Shown: positions 1 through 9,216, counted from the first letter of the stretch. The stretch is 64,000 nucleotides of DNA from JBMDXB01 sp048594975 (GCA_048594975.1 JBMDXQ010000024.1:62001-126000), one strand, 5' to 3'. The notes: generated from the letters alone by a model not told the origin. Translations and numbers: made by a program.

Positions 1-2105
1 TCAGCGCCGGGATAGACGACGAGCGAAAGGGGCCCGTCGACCGGCTCGTCGACGTACTGCCTGACCGGCCCGAACGGCACGACCGCGCCAGCGCGAACGT
101 GCAGCGGCATGGTCTCGAGATCGACCTCGCGATCGATCTCGCGGCCGCCCATCAGCCGCTCTTCCGTCCAGAAATCGATCCAGGTCCCGCGCGGCAGGTG
201 GAGACGTCGAGACACCGCACCCTTTTCCACGACCGGCGAGACGAGGACGTCGCGGCCCCACAGGTACTGGTCGCCGCGGGCGACGGCCTGCGGATCATCA
301 GGGTGATGGAGCCAGAGAGCGCGCATCAGCGGCAGGCCGGTATCGCAGCACTCGCGCGCCGCCGTGTAGGTGTAGGACAGGAGCCGGTAGCGCAGCTCGA
401 GGTATTTCTTCACGATCGGCTCGACACGCGGATTGCGCAGCTCGGACGGATCCGGATGCCCCGCCCCGCCTGTGTAGCCGCGCAGCTCCTCGTGACCGAG
501 GCTGCCGGTGTTCCAGCCCCACGGCAGGCGCAGGTGCCAGGTTCGTCCGTGCGCCCGGAAGGAGGGGCAGAACGCGCCGAACTGGAACCACCGCACGTGC
601 AGCTCGCCGGTGTACTCCGGCGTCGGCACGAAGCCGCCGATGTCCGTGCCCCAGAAAGGAATGCCGGACAGGCCGGTGTTCACGGCGACGGGAACGTGCG
701 TCCTGAGCGTCTCCCAGGTCGAATAGACGTCGCCCGACCAGAGAAACGCGGCGTAGCGCTGCATGCCGGCGTAGCCGTTGCGGTGCAGCGCGAACGCCCG
801 CTGGTTGGGACGATACCGCCGCGAACCTTCCCAGTACATGCGGATGCGCGCCAACCGCGACGCCGCGTCGAGCCCGTCGCCCTGGTCCGGCCAGAAGCCG
901 TCCACCCCGAGGTCGAAGAGCGGCTCGTGGTACGGCCAGTAGCACTCGACCGCGCGGTCGACGGGCCACTGCCCGTCGGGTGTGCGGCCGCTCGGCACCG
1001 CCTTCTCGGGCGTGCACCCGCCCGCGACCGTGCCGCTCATGCGCCGCCCTTCGATGACGACGTGGAGGACGACCTTGTAGCGGAGTGCGTGCAGCTCGTC
1101 GAGCATCGCCTTCGGATCCGGGAAGGTCTCCGGCTTCCAGGTGAACTCGCCGTTGCGCGTGTTCCAGCCCGACGGGGTGAACTCGGTGCCGAGGTAGATC
1201 AGCGCGTCGCACGGCAGCCGCTTCGCGCGGAACGTGCGCGCGACCCATCGCACCTCGTCGGGACCGGCGAGCGTGCGGTGCGACTGCATGTACCCGAAGG
1301 ACCAGAGCGGCGGCAGCTCCGCGTGGCCGGTGATGCGAGCGTACTCGCCGAGAATGACTCGCGGATCCGGCGAGGCAGTGATGAAGAGGTCCAGCGGCAG
1401 GAGGTCTCCGGTCGGCGTCATGCGCCCCTCCGCGCCGGTGAAGTCGAACAGCCCGCCCCCGGGGGCGCCTGCCGCCACTCCGGCAAGCACCCGGCCGTCG
1501 GCCGCGCGCCGCTCGGTCGGCACGACGATCGGCTGATGGATGTACAGGCCCCAGCCGTCGGTGCCAATCAGCCACTGGATGGGGACGCGTCCGCCGTGCG
1601 TGCGCAGCTGGTAGCCGCCCTGGCCGTTGCGCATACGGTCGGTCGTGCCTTTCTTGTCGAACTGCGGGCCGCCTTCGCCGAAGCCGAGCAGCGGGCCCCT
1701 GGGGAGAAGAAATCGCAGGTCCTGTGAGGCGGCGTCGAGCACCAGGCGCTGGACCGCGCGCCCGGACGCATCATCGATGTGTAGCGTGGTTGGGTTCTCC
1801 GAGAAGCGCACGGTGAGTCGACCCGCCCTGATGGCGGTAAAACGGTCGCGCCAGCGTCCCGCCGGCTTCCCCTCTGCCGCCGCAACCAGCGCCCCGTCGT
1901 CAGCCGGGCGGGCCCCTCCGATCGGCAGCACGGTGATGCGCACCGTCTCCGGGCCGACCGCGGCAATGGCAATTTCGACCGGTCGGCCGGCGATGACGAT
2001 CGGCGACGCCTGGCCGCGGATGATATGGGGGCCGGCGATGACCGCCGCGCCTGCGGATCCGAAGCGCTTCAGGATGTCACGTCGGCTGAAAGACCGCGAC
2101 GGCAC
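1..2105 (-). CDS. GH31 family glycoside hydrolase (alpha-xylosidase/alpha-glucosidase type), 3' end outside window
   Basis: Retaining glycosidase that removes alpha-linked xylose or glucose, probably from hemicellulose oligosaccharides, after export. The start is a GTG at 2105, followed by a twin-arginine-type leader (SRRDILKRFG, then an alanine-rich stretch). The reading frame then stays open to base 1, so about 701 residues are visible and the C-terminus is missing. GH31 landmarks read directly: LPPLWSFGYMQS at the barrel entry, WPDQGDG with the probable nucleophile Asp about residue 407, SGDVYS with the probable acid/base Asp about 459, and IPFWGTDIGGF. These fit GH31 well; substrate specificity cannot be fixed from sequence. 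It lies upstream of arabinose/xylose genes, consistent with pentosan breakdown. The frame is easily missed because its stop lies beyond the window edge. Confidence 0.9.
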   Translation of the reverse strand, partial: MPSRSFSRRDILKRFGSAGAAVIAGPHIIRGQASPIVIAGRPVEIAIAAVGPETVRITVLPIGGARPADDGALVAAAEGKPAGRWRDRFTAIRAGRLTVRFSENPTTLHIDDASGRAVQRLVLDAASQDLRFLLPRGPLLGFGEGGPQFDKKGTTDRMRNGQGGYQLRTHGGRVPIQWLIGTDGWGLYIHQPIVVPTERRAADGRVLAGVAAGAPGGGLFDFTGAEGRMTPTGDLLPLDLFITASPDPRVILGEYARITGHAELPPLWSFGYMQSHRTLAGPDEVRWVARTFRAKRLPCDALIYLGTEFTPSGWNTRNGEFTWKPETFPDPKAMLDELHALRYKVVLHVVIEGRRMSGTVAGGCTPEKAVPSGRTPDGQWPVDRAVECYWPYHEPLFDLGVDGFWPDQGDGLDAASRLARIRMYWEGSRRYRPNQRAFALHRNGYAGMQRYAAFLWSGDVYSTWETLRTHVPVAVNTGLSGIPFWGTDIGGFVPTPEYTGELHVRWFQFGAFCPSFRAHGRTWHLRLPWGWNTGSLGHEELRGYTGGAGHPDPSELRNPRVEPIVKKYLELRYRLLSYTYTAARECCDTGLPLMRALWLHHPDDPQAVARGDQYLWGRDVLVSPVVEKGAVSRRLHLPRGTWIDFWTEERLMGGREIDREVDLETMPLHVRAGAVVPFGPVRQYVDEPVDGPLSLVVYPGA

Positions 2106-2129
2106 GCCCGGATGCTACCGCAAGAAAGG

Positions 2130-2160
2130 GGGCTGCCTCCTTGCGGAAAGGAGGCAGCCC
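2130..2160. terminator. 11-bp perfect stem-loop between the VOC gene and the GH31 gene
   Basis: GGGCTGCCTCC (2130-2140) pairs perfectly with GGAGGCAGCCC (2150-2160) across a 9-base loop. Read on the minus strand it follows the VOC stop at 2176 and is followed by a pyrimidine-rich CCTTTCTTG, so it can serve as a factor-independent terminator before the GH31 gene. Its core, GGAGGCAGCCC, recurs near 62,351-62,394. Confidence 0.6.
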
Positions 2161-2175
2161 TTTAGCCATCACCCC

Positions 2176-2740
2176 TTACACCTGCTTCACGTGCAGCGCG
2201 AACGCCGCACCCTGCGGGTCCATCGCGTTGACGATCCAGTCGCCGCCCGGCACTTCCATCGGACCGTTGAGGATCTGGCCGCCGTTGGCCTTGATTCGAT
2301 CTGCCGCGGCGTTTATGTCGGGGACGCGGAAATAGATTTGCCAGTTGGACGGCACCTGTGCCATCTCGGGCGGCTTGTTCATCATGCCTCCGATCGCGCC
2401 GTGCGGGCGGTTGAACATGTAGTACTTGCCCGCCGGACCCATGTCGTGCGGTTCGATCGGCTGCCAGCCGAACACCTCGCGGTAGAACCTCAGCGCGGCC
2501 TCCGCGTCGGTCGTCATCAGCTCGTGCCACGACGCCTCGCCGATCTCCGCCGCGGCCTCCGGCGGAAGCGGGAACATCTCCGCTGCGAACGAATTCCGTG
2601 TAGGGCTGCGGCGAGCCCTCGAACGGCTTCGTCGTCCATCCGATCACGTTCCGGTAGAACGTCTCGGCGGCCTTCATGTCGGTAGTCATCAGCTCGTACC
2701 AGAGCGGGCGCCCGAGAATGCTTGAAACGGCAAGGGTCAT
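2176..2740 (-). pseudogene. Two-domain VOC (glyoxalase-fold) protein interrupted by a frameshift
   Basis: VOC proteins are small metal-binding dioxygenase or lyase-fold proteins; this subtype usually has two paired domains and about 260 residues. The start at 2740 (MTLAVSSILG, preceded by GGGAGG) reads the first half-domain as far as PYTEFVRSGD near 2600. The natural continuation (MFPLPPEAAAEIG, then a complete second domain starting SWHELMTTDAEAALRFY) lies in another frame and ends at 2176. The several residues normally linking these parts are also missing, so a small deletion rather than a single-base error is likely. The second domain could still be expressed alone from the ATG at 2577 (133 residues). 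A sequencing or assembly error cannot be excluded. Confidence 0.65.
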
Positions 2741-2904
2741 CGAAACCTCCCCGCGTGCGGGTCACGCCCGACGGGCTGGACAGCTCCAGCCGTCGCCCCC
2801 GCAGCGATCGAGTAGTGTGCCACAGCGAATCCGTCGCGCAACCGTTCCGGGCGCGGCCGAGGGTAACTTCGATGTGACGAGTGGCGTGGGGAATCGGCCG
2901 CCCT

Positions 2905-3330
2905 TTAGCGGCCCGGCCTCCAGGTGCCATCGGCGGTGCCGTCCGGACTGGCGAGCACCACGGTGTAACCATCCGGATCTCGCAGCCAGATCTCCCAGTG
3001 GTTGGGCCCGCCGTCAGCGTCCGGAGGGTTGCGGTGGCGCGGGAGGACGACTTCGGCGTTCAGCTCGACAGCCCGCGCGATCGCAGCGTCGAAGTCCTCG
3101 ATTTCGAACCACAACAGCACGCCGTTGCCGTACGGCTTGCGATCCGGATCTCCGATGCGGCCGTGGTGGTGCGCCACTTCCCACTGGTGCAGCTGCAGGA
3201 TCAGCTTCCCCGCGGCCACGAGCCGCTCGTACTGCGGGCCACCGTGCGCGCTCTGGCAGGCGAGCAGGTGCTGATACCAGCGGCTGCTGGCCTCGACGTC
3301 GCGCACGCAGATGAGGGGCTGCGGAAGCAT
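2905..3330 (-). CDS. VOC family (glyoxalase/bleomycin-resistance fold) protein
   Basis: A single-domain VOC protein of about 141 residues. The family uses paired beta-alpha-beta-beta-beta units to hold a metal; the substrate here is unknown. The N-terminal LICVRDVEASSRWYQHLL is the usual first motif, and the C-terminal EIWLRDPDGYTVVLAS carries the Asp-Pro-Asp-Gly-Tyr turn with the typical ligand region. The start at 3330 (MLPQPLICVRD) is preferred over an upstream in-frame start at 3429 because GAGG sits 7 bases before it and the homology begins there. It lies on the same strand as the frameshifted VOC gene but about 165 bases upstream of it, so co-transcription is uncertain. Confidence 0.8.
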   Translation of the reverse strand: MLPQPLICVRDVEASSRWYQHLLACQSAHGGPQYERLVAAGKLILQLHQWEVAHHHGRIGDPDRKPYGNGVLLWFEIEDFDAAIARAVELNAEVVLPRHRNPPDADGGPNHWEIWLRDPDGYTVVLASPDGTADGTWRPGR

Positions 3331-3533
3331 GCTGTTACCTCGCGCGTCACGCATCGCAAAGGGCCCATGCCGGATCCGTCCGCGGCGCGCGTCCCGCAGA
3401 GGCATTGGCGGTTCAGAGTCTACCCGCAATAGTTGCCGGACGACGCCCCGGTGCCACGAACGGTGTGACGGCGCTCAGGGCGTGGTTGAGCGCTCCTGAG
3501 GGTCCTGGAATTGTCCTGGCGAGACCGGTGGCG

Positions 3534-4115
3534 TCAGCTCTTCGGTCCGAGTCCTGGCGGAGGATCGAACGGGACGCCGCGGCGCGCCGCCATCTCGCGA
3601 CCGACCTCGAACAACTCGCCCGCGCTGAGTACCCGGCCCGCAGCGGGGAACAGCTCGCGGTCCTCGACGGCAATGTGCGCGCGATAGAGACGTTCGAGTT
3701 CGGCGAGGTGTCCGCTCAACGTGCGGGCGTCCTGCTCCGGCAACGTGCCGTTGGCGAGCCACCGCGTGCCGAGCGCGTGGACGTCGGCGTGCAGCCGGTT
3801 GGCCACGGAGTGGTCCGACTCGAGCCGCGCGAGCGTCTTGAGTGCCGCCTGGGCCTCTGGATCAGCGGCTGCCCGGAGCCGGGGAAACAAGCTGTCCTCC
3901 TCGTCGGCCGAGTGCCGAGGCGCGGCCGTCTCGAAGTAGCGCAAGGCCCCTTCAAACGCCCGCCGGTCGGCCTCGGGCAGCTCGCATCCGCGGTGTACCG
4001 CAGCGGTCGTCGCGAGCACCGCCAGGAACTGCTCGATCCGCCGATGACAGTCGCTCAACAACCCGAGCGGCTGGTCGAACCCGTGATCCACCCGCTGTCC
4101 GATACGGACGGGCAT
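3534..4115 (-). CDS. Hemerythrin HHE-domain protein
   Basis: A 193-residue soluble protein predicted to bind a non-haem di-iron (or O2/NO-responsive) centre in a four-helix bundle. His residues at the expected places are visible: the first helix has LLSDCHRRIEQFL, the second has HSADEEDSLFPRL (the HxxxEE-type motif), then LESDHSVANRLHADVH, and the last helix has HIAVEDRELFP. It starts at ATG 4115 with a strong GGAGGA seven bases upstream. In the wider family such proteins act in oxygen or NO sensing, iron storage, or oxidative-stress protection; which applies here is unknown. It appears monocistronic. Confidence 0.85.
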   Translation of the reverse strand: MPVRIGQRVDHGFDQPLGLLSDCHRRIEQFLAVLATTAAVHRGCELPEADRRAFEGALRYFETAAPRHSADEEDSLFPRLRAAADPEAQAALKTLARLESDHSVANRLHADVHALGTRWLANGTLPEQDARTLSGHLAELERLYRAHIAVEDRELFPAAGRVLSAGELFEVGREMAARRGVPFDPPPGLGPKS

Positions 4116-4180
4116 CTCTCCTCCTTGCGTGTCACCCCGTAGTGTAGCAGTGCGCGATCGCGTTCATTCCCCCAGTCCTG

Positions 4181-4221
4181 CCGCGGTTCTCACGGAGGCA
4201 GCAGAGCCGCTGAGAACGCGG
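4181..4221. other. Long inverted repeat upstream of the Gfo/Idh/MocA gene
   Basis: CCGCGGTTCTCA (4181-4192) can pair with TGAGAACGCGG (4211-4221), with one bulged base, across an 18-base loop. It lies in the intergenic region between the hemerythrin gene start (minus) and the oxidoreductase gene (plus, 4403). It could be an operator or a cruciform; no T-tract follows, so it is unlikely to be a terminator. Nothing else was recognised in 4116-4402. Confidence 0.3.
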
Positions 4222-4402
4222 AGAGGACATGCTCACTCGTGCATCAGCAGCCGGTCGCGCGCGCCTCGCGCGGTGCCGGCTCACGTCCGTCGGCGGCCGG
4301 TTCGAGTGCCCGAACCAGCCGTTGCCTCTGCATCCACTGTGCCGCCCACTCTGCAATTCGCGAGTCACTGTGATTGAATGCCACCCGGTACGGAGACCTG
4401 AC

Positions 4403-5419
4403 ATGGAGAAGCTGCGCTGGGGTGTGCTCGGGGTTGCGAGGATCGCGACGGAGAAGGTGATCCCGGCGATGATGCGGGGCCGCTGGTCGACGGTCGCGGC
4501 GATCGCGTCGCGGGATCGCGCGAAGGCCGACGCGGCCGCGACGCGGCTCGGCCTCGGGAAGGCCTACGGCTCCTACGACGAGCTGCTCGAGGACCGCGAG
4601 ATCGACGCGGTGTACGTCCCGCTGCCCAACCACCTGCACGTGCCGTGGAGCACGCGCGCCGCGGAACGCGGCAAGCACGTGCTCTGCGAGAAGCCGATCG
4701 CGCTCACCGCCGCGGAGGCGCGCGCGCTCGTGGCCGTGCGTGACCGCACGGGCGTGAAGATCCAGGAAGCGTTCATGGTGCGCACCCACCCGCAGTGGCT
4801 GAAGGCACGAGACCTGGTGCGGGAGGGCGGGATCGGCACGCTCCGCTCGATGCTCGGTCACTTCAGCTACTTCAACGAGGACGCCGACAACGTCAGGAAC
4901 GTCGCGGAGTTCGGCGGCGGCGGGCTGATGGACATCGGCTGCTACCTGATCAACACGTCGCGTTTCATCTTCGACCGTGCGCCGCAGCGCGTGCTCGGCC
5001 TGCTCGACCTCGACCCCCGCTTCGGCATCGATCGAATGGCCACCCTGCTGCTCGACTTCGGCGGCGGCCATGCCGCCGGCACCTGCAGCACGCAGATGAT
5101 CGGCTACCAGCGCATGCACATCTTCGGCACGCACGGCCGGATCGAGCTCGAGATTCCCTTCAACGCGCCGCCCGATCGACCCTGCCGCATCTTCGTCGAC
5201 CGGAGCGCCGACTGGTCCGGGCGCGGCGCTGTCGAGATCCAGCTCGACACCTGCAACCAGTACACCATTCAGGCCGACCTGTTCTCGAAGGCGGTACGCG
5301 AAGGGACCGACCCGCCGGTGCCGCTCGAAGACGCGGTCGTCAACATGGAGTGCATCGAGGCGGTCTTCCGTTCAGCCCGAAGCGGCTGCTGGGAGGAGCC
5401 GGGCGGGATTCGCGTGTAG
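4403..5419 (+). CDS. Gfo/Idh/MocA-family NAD(P)-dependent oxidoreductase
   Basis: A 338-residue predicted sugar or polyol dehydrogenase. The N-terminal Rossmann fold shows WGVLGVARIATEKVIPAM, followed by the conserved family motif CEKPIAL (about residues 94-100) and the second-domain GGGLMDIGCYLINTSRF with the usual catalytic-region Asp and a Cys/Tyr in place of some canonical residues. The start at ATG 4403 is chosen because the homology starts there, although the frame is open further upstream. The exact substrate (for example a pentose or 1,5-anhydrosugar) cannot be assigned. The stop codon lies inside a perfect hairpin that abuts the next gene's ATG at 5431. Confidence 0.88.
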   Translation: MEKLRWGVLGVARIATEKVIPAMMRGRWSTVAAIASRDRAKADAAATRLGLGKAYGSYDELLEDREIDAVYVPLPNHLHVPWSTRAAERGKHVLCEKPIALTAAEARALVAVRDRTGVKIQEAFMVRTHPQWLKARDLVREGGIGTLRSMLGHFSYFNEDADNVRNVAEFGGGGLMDIGCYLINTSRFIFDRAPQRVLGLLDLDPRFGIDRMATLLLDFGGGHAAGTCSTQMIGYQRMHIFGTHGRIELEIPFNAPPDRPCRIFVDRSADWSGRGAVEIQLDTCNQYTIQADLFSKAVREGTDPPVPLEDAVVNMECIEAVFRSARSGCWEEPGGIRV

Positions 5420-5429
5420 AATCCCGCCC
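5401..5429 (+). other. 10-bp perfect hairpin spanning the stop codon between two genes
   Basis: GGGCGGGATT (5401-5410) and AATCCCGCCC (5420-5429) are perfect reverse complements. The 9-base loop contains the TAG stop (5417-5419) of the oxidoreductase gene, and the arm ends one base before the ATG of the S9 peptidase gene. There is no T-tract. It could reduce read-through, or hide the downstream initiation site unless the upstream gene is being translated. A -10-like TAGAAT (5417-5422) also lies within it. Confidence 0.5.
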
Positions 5430-5430
5430 C

Positions 5431-7821
5431 ATGCAGCTCACCCGCCTCCTCTGCCTGTCGGTCCTCGCCATCGGCCTCGTCCCGGCGTCGCGGCAACTCG
5501 CGGCGCAGGGCACGATCCCCGACTACCAGCGCGCGATGGGCCTGCGCGACCGCTACGACGGCCTCGTGGTGGACGCCGCCGAGACGCCGCGCTGGATCGC
5601 TCAGTCGAATCGTTTCTGGTACCGGAAGAGCGTGAAGGGCGGCCACGAGTTCGTGCTCGTCGACGCGGAGGCCGCGACCCGCGCGCCTGCCTTCGATCAC
5701 GCGCGCCTGGCGGCCGCACTGGCCAAGGAGCTCGGCCGTCCGATCACCGCCGTGACGCTCCCGTTCAACCGGTTCCAGTTCGCAGCCGACGGGCGCGAGG
5801 TCCAGTTCGTCGTCATCGAGGGGGACGGCCGGGGCGGCGCGGGGGGCGGACGCGGACGCGGGGAAAGCGGCTCGCTGTTCCCGCCCGGCACTCCGCTGTG
5901 GCGCTGCTCGATCGAGGACTACACGTGCCGGCGGCCGCAGGCCGAAGGACGCGGGCGCGGACGCGGCGGGGGCGGGCTGGCGGGGCCGGTGCGGCCGGAG
6001 CGCGAGATCGACATCAACGCGGCGGAGCCGAAGACGTCTCCGAATGGCCGCTTCGAGGCGCTCATTCGCAACTACAACCTCGCCATCCGCGAAAGCGGCA
6101 AAGGCGACGTGACCTTGCTCAGCACCGACGGATCCGAGGGCGGGCACTATGATCCCGACACGATCGAGTGGTCGCCCGACTCCCTGAAGATTGCCGTGTA
6201 CAAGGTCCGCCCGGGTCAGCGGCGCTACGTTCACTACGTCGCGTCATCGCCCGAGGACCAGCTGCAGCCCAGGCACTCGACGATGCAGTACGCCAAGCCG
6301 GGCGACGTCCTCGACGTCGAGCAGCCGGTCCTCTTCCACGTCGCGGACAAGCGACAGCTCGCCGTCGACAACGCCCTCTTCCCGAACGCGTACGACAACT
6401 CCCGGCTGGTGTGGAAAGGCGACAGTTCGGCCCTGACCTTCGAGTACAACCAGCGCGGCCACCAGGTCTTCCGCGTCATCGAGATCGATGCGCAGACCGG
6501 GACGACCCGCGCGGTCATCAGCGAGGAGTCGAAGACCTTCTTCTGTTACTCCGGCAAGAAGTACCGGCGCGACCTCGCCGACGGCAAGGAGATCATCTGG
6601 ATGTCCGAGCGGGATGGCTGGAACCACCTGTACCTCTACGACGGCGCCGCCGGCACGGTCAAGAACCAGATCACGAAGGGCGAATGGGTCGTGCGCGAAG
6701 TGGTCGCCGTCGACGAGGCAAAACGCCAGCTCTGGTTCGCGGCGAGCGGCATGTATCGGGACAAGGATCCGTATTTCGTCCACTACTACCGCATCAACTT
6801 CGACGGCAGCGGCCTGACCGCGCTGACCCAGGCCGACGCCAACCACACGCTGACCATCTCGCCGGACCGACGGTTCTACGTCGTCAGCTACTCCCGCGTG
6901 GACGCGCCGCCCGTAACCGAACTGCGCCGGACGAGCGACGGCTCTTTGGCGATGCTCCTCGAGCAGGCCGACCATTCGGCGCTCGTGAAGGCGGGGTGGA
7001 AGCCTCCCGAGGTCTTCGCCGCGAAGGCGCGTGACGGCATGACGGACATCTGGGGCGTCATCTATCGGCCGACGAACTTCGACGCCTCGAAGAAATACCC
7101 GGTGATCGAGAGCATCTACGCCGGACCGCAGGGCTCGTTCGTCCCGAAGTCGTTCCAGGCGTTCAACCCGATGCAGTCGCAGGCGGACCTCGGCTTCATC
7201 GTGGTCCAGATCGACGGGATGGGCACCAGCAACCGCTCGAAGGCGTTCCACGACGTCGCCTGGAAGAACCTCGGCGATGCCGGCTTCCCGGACCGGATCC
7301 TGTGGCACAAGGCGGTCGCTGCGAAGTACCCGCACTACGACATCACGCGCGTCGGGATCTACGGCACCTCGGCGGGCGGCCAGAACTCGCTGGGCGCACT
7401 GCTCTTCCACCCGGAGTTCTACAAGGCGGCGGTGTCGGCGGCCGGCTGCCACGACAACCGCATGGACAAGATCTGGTGGAACGAGCAGTGGATGGGATGG
7501 CCGATCGGGCCGGAGTACTCGAGAGCCTCGAACGTGGACAACGCCTACCGCCTGCAGGGCAAGGTCCTCCTCGTCGTCGGCGAGCTCGATCAGAACGTGG
7601 ACCCGTCGTCGACCATGCAGGTGGTCAACCGGCTGATCAAGCACAACAAGGAGTTCGATCTGCTCGTGATTCCCGGCGCGGGCCACGGTCCGGGCGGCGC
7701 CTACGGCGAGCACAAACGCTTCGACTTCTTCACGAAGCACCTGCTCGGGGTGAACCCGCCGGAGTGGAAAGCGCTGGAGGACGCGACGAAGAAGTCAACC
7801 ACCACCAGCGCCTCGCGCTGA
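5431..7821 (+). CDS. S9-family serine peptidase (dipeptidyl-peptidase IV-like), secreted
   Basis: A 796-residue exported peptidase that would release dipeptides from the N-terminus of oligopeptides in the periplasm. It begins with a signal peptide (MQLTRLLCLSVLAIGLVPAS...QLAAQG). The first two thirds form a DPP IV-type beta-propeller with Gly/Arg-rich low-complexity inserts around residues 130-195. The C-terminal alpha/beta-hydrolase domain carries the triad: Ser about 647 in YGTSAGGQ (the normal GWSYGG is replaced by GTSAGG), Asp about 720 in GELDQNVD, and His about 752 in GAGHGPGG. It is immediately followed by an M24 peptidase gene, so a peptide-scavenging pair is likely. The start is fixed by the signal peptide. 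Confidence 0.9.
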   Translation: MQLTRLLCLSVLAIGLVPASRQLAAQGTIPDYQRAMGLRDRYDGLVVDAAETPRWIAQSNRFWYRKSVKGGHEFVLVDAEAATRAPAFDHARLAAALAKELGRPITAVTLPFNRFQFAADGREVQFVVIEGDGRGGAGGGRGRGESGSLFPPGTPLWRCSIEDYTCRRPQAEGRGRGRGGGGLAGPVRPEREIDINAAEPKTSPNGRFEALIRNYNLAIRESGKGDVTLLSTDGSEGGHYDPDTIEWSPDSLKIAVYKVRPGQRRYVHYVASSPEDQLQPRHSTMQYAKPGDVLDVEQPVLFHVADKRQLAVDNALFPNAYDNSRLVWKGDSSALTFEYNQRGHQVFRVIEIDAQTGTTRAVISEESKTFFCYSGKKYRRDLADGKEIIWMSERDGWNHLYLYDGAAGTVKNQITKGEWVVREVVAVDEAKRQLWFAASGMYRDKDPYFVHYYRINFDGSGLTALTQADANHTLTISPDRRFYVVSYSRVDAPPVTELRRTSDGSLAMLLEQADHSALVKAGWKPPEVFAAKARDGMTDIWGVIYRPTNFDASKKYPVIESIYAGPQGSFVPKSFQAFNPMQSQADLGFIVVQIDGMGTSNRSKAFHDVAWKNLGDAGFPDRILWHKAVAAKYPHYDITRVGIYGTSAGGQNSLGALLFHPEFYKAAVSAAGCHDNRMDKIWWNEQWMGWPIGPEYSRASNVDNAYRLQGKVLLVVGELDQNVDPSSTMQVVNRLIKHNKEFDLLVIPGAGHGPGGAYGEHKRFDFFTKHLLGVNPPEWKALEDATKKSTTTSASR

Positions 7822-7833
7822 CCGAGGGCATTC

Positions 7834-9123
7834 ATGGGCGTCACTCGACGGTACTTCGTGAAGGCATCCACGTACGCGGCGGCGGGCGCGTCGGCGCGGC
7901 CCGCTTTCGCGCAGCGCGGCGCCGTGCGCGGCGCGGCAGCCGATCTCCACCCGGCGATTGCCGCGCTCAGGCAGTTTCCGGGGACGGCGACGGCGATCGC
8001 CGACGACGAGCGCCGCGCGCGCATAGAGAAGGCGCGGCGGCTCATGGTGGAGCACGGCATGGGGGCGATCGTCCTCGAGCCGGGAACGAGCATGAGCTAC
8101 TACGTGAACGTGCGCTGGGGGCTGAGCGAACGTCCATTCCTGCTCATCATCCCGGCGCGCGGCGAGCTCGCCTACGTCGCCCCCGCCTTCGAGGAGGCAC
8201 GCGCCCGCGAGATCATGAAGTTCACCAACGACGTGCGCGTGTGGCAGGAGGATGAGGACTGGGGCGCCGTGGTGGCGGGCATCCTGAAAGACCGCGGGAT
8301 CGCGAGCGGCACGGTCGGGATCGAGGAACGCATGCGGTTCTTCATTCCCGAGGGGTTGCGCGCGGCGGCGCCGCACGTGCGCTTCGTGCTCGCGACGGCG
8401 GTGACCGCAGGCTGCCGGATGTTCAAGTCGCCGGCCGAGATCGCGCTGATGCAGCGCGCCAACGACATTACCGTCGAGGCGTTCAGGGCGGGGTTCGCGA
8501 CGCTGCACGCCGGCATGACGCAGTACGACCTGGCCGGCAACTTCCGCGCAGCGTTCCAGGCGCTCGGGGTGTCGGGCGGCGCGCTGACCGCCTTCGGCGA
8601 ATACACCGCGTTCCCGCACGGCAGCATCCAGCCGCAGCAGCTCAAGGAAGGCGACGTCGTGCTGGTCGACGGCGGGTGCTCGGTCGAAGGGTACCAGTCA
8701 GACATCACGCGGACGACGGTGTTCGGCCAGCCGACGAAGCGGCAGGCCGACGTCTGGAACCTCGAGAAGCAAGCGCAGACCGCCGCCTTCGAGGCGGCGC
8801 GCATCGGCGCGACGTGCGAGGCGGTGGACGCGGCGGCGCGGAAGGTAATCACCGAGGCGGGCTTCGGACCGGACTACACGGTCCCCGGACTTCCCCACCG
8901 CACCGGCCACGGCATCGGCATGGACGGCCACGAGTGGACGAACTTCGTGCGCGGCAACAAGACGAAGCTGGCGCCGGGCATGTGCTTCAGCGACGAGCCG
9001 ATGATCGCCATCTACGGCGAGTTCGGGATTCGGCTGGAGGACTGCCTCTACATGACGGAGACGGGCGCGAAGTTCTTCACGCAGCAGAGCCCGTCCATCG
9101 ACCGGCCGTTCGTCTGGTCGTAG
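7834..9123 (+). CDS. M24-family metallopeptidase (Xaa-Pro aminopeptidase-like), exported
   Basis: A 429-residue pita-bread-fold peptidase that typically removes the residue preceding proline. An N-terminal MGVTRRYFVKASTYAAAGAS leader looks like a Tat or Sec signal ending near AFAQ. A creatinase N-domain precedes the catalytic domain. The five expected metal ligands are visible: Asp in LVDGGCS, Asp in QSDITRTTVFG, His in PHRTGHGIGMDGHE, Glu in CFSDEPMIAIYGE and Glu in GIRLEDCLYM. It starts 12 bases after the S9 peptidase stop, so the two are almost certainly one transcript and would together process proline-rich peptides. Confidence 0.9.
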   Translation: MGVTRRYFVKASTYAAAGASARPAFAQRGAVRGAAADLHPAIAALRQFPGTATAIADDERRARIEKARRLMVEHGMGAIVLEPGTSMSYYVNVRWGLSERPFLLIIPARGELAYVAPAFEEARAREIMKFTNDVRVWQEDEDWGAVVAGILKDRGIASGTVGIEERMRFFIPEGLRAAAPHVRFVLATAVTAGCRMFKSPAEIALMQRANDITVEAFRAGFATLHAGMTQYDLAGNFRAAFQALGVSGGALTAFGEYTAFPHGSIQPQQLKEGDVVLVDGGCSVEGYQSDITRTTVFGQPTKRQADVWNLEKQAQTAAFEAARIGATCEAVDAAARKVITEAGFGPDYTVPGLPHRTGHGIGMDGHEWTNFVRGNKTKLAPGMCFSDEPMIAIYGEFGIRLEDCLYMTETGAKFFTQQSPSIDRPFVWS

Positions 9124-9216
9124 CCCGGCGTCACACGCGGCATTCCGGGCGGACGTGGCGGCCAGCGCTGCGCCCGGCCGCCCCGCCGTTCTCTGGTAAA
9201 CTCGCCCGCACCCGCG

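Noticed and set aside
1..261. Short minus-strand frame with a stop at base 1-3
   Set aside because: It lies out of frame with the GH31 gene, whose motifs cover the same bases and whose frame continues past the window edge.
298..1575. 425-residue minus-strand frame inside the GH31 region
   Set aside because: Out of frame with GH31; translation is Arg/Ala-rich and has none of the family motifs.
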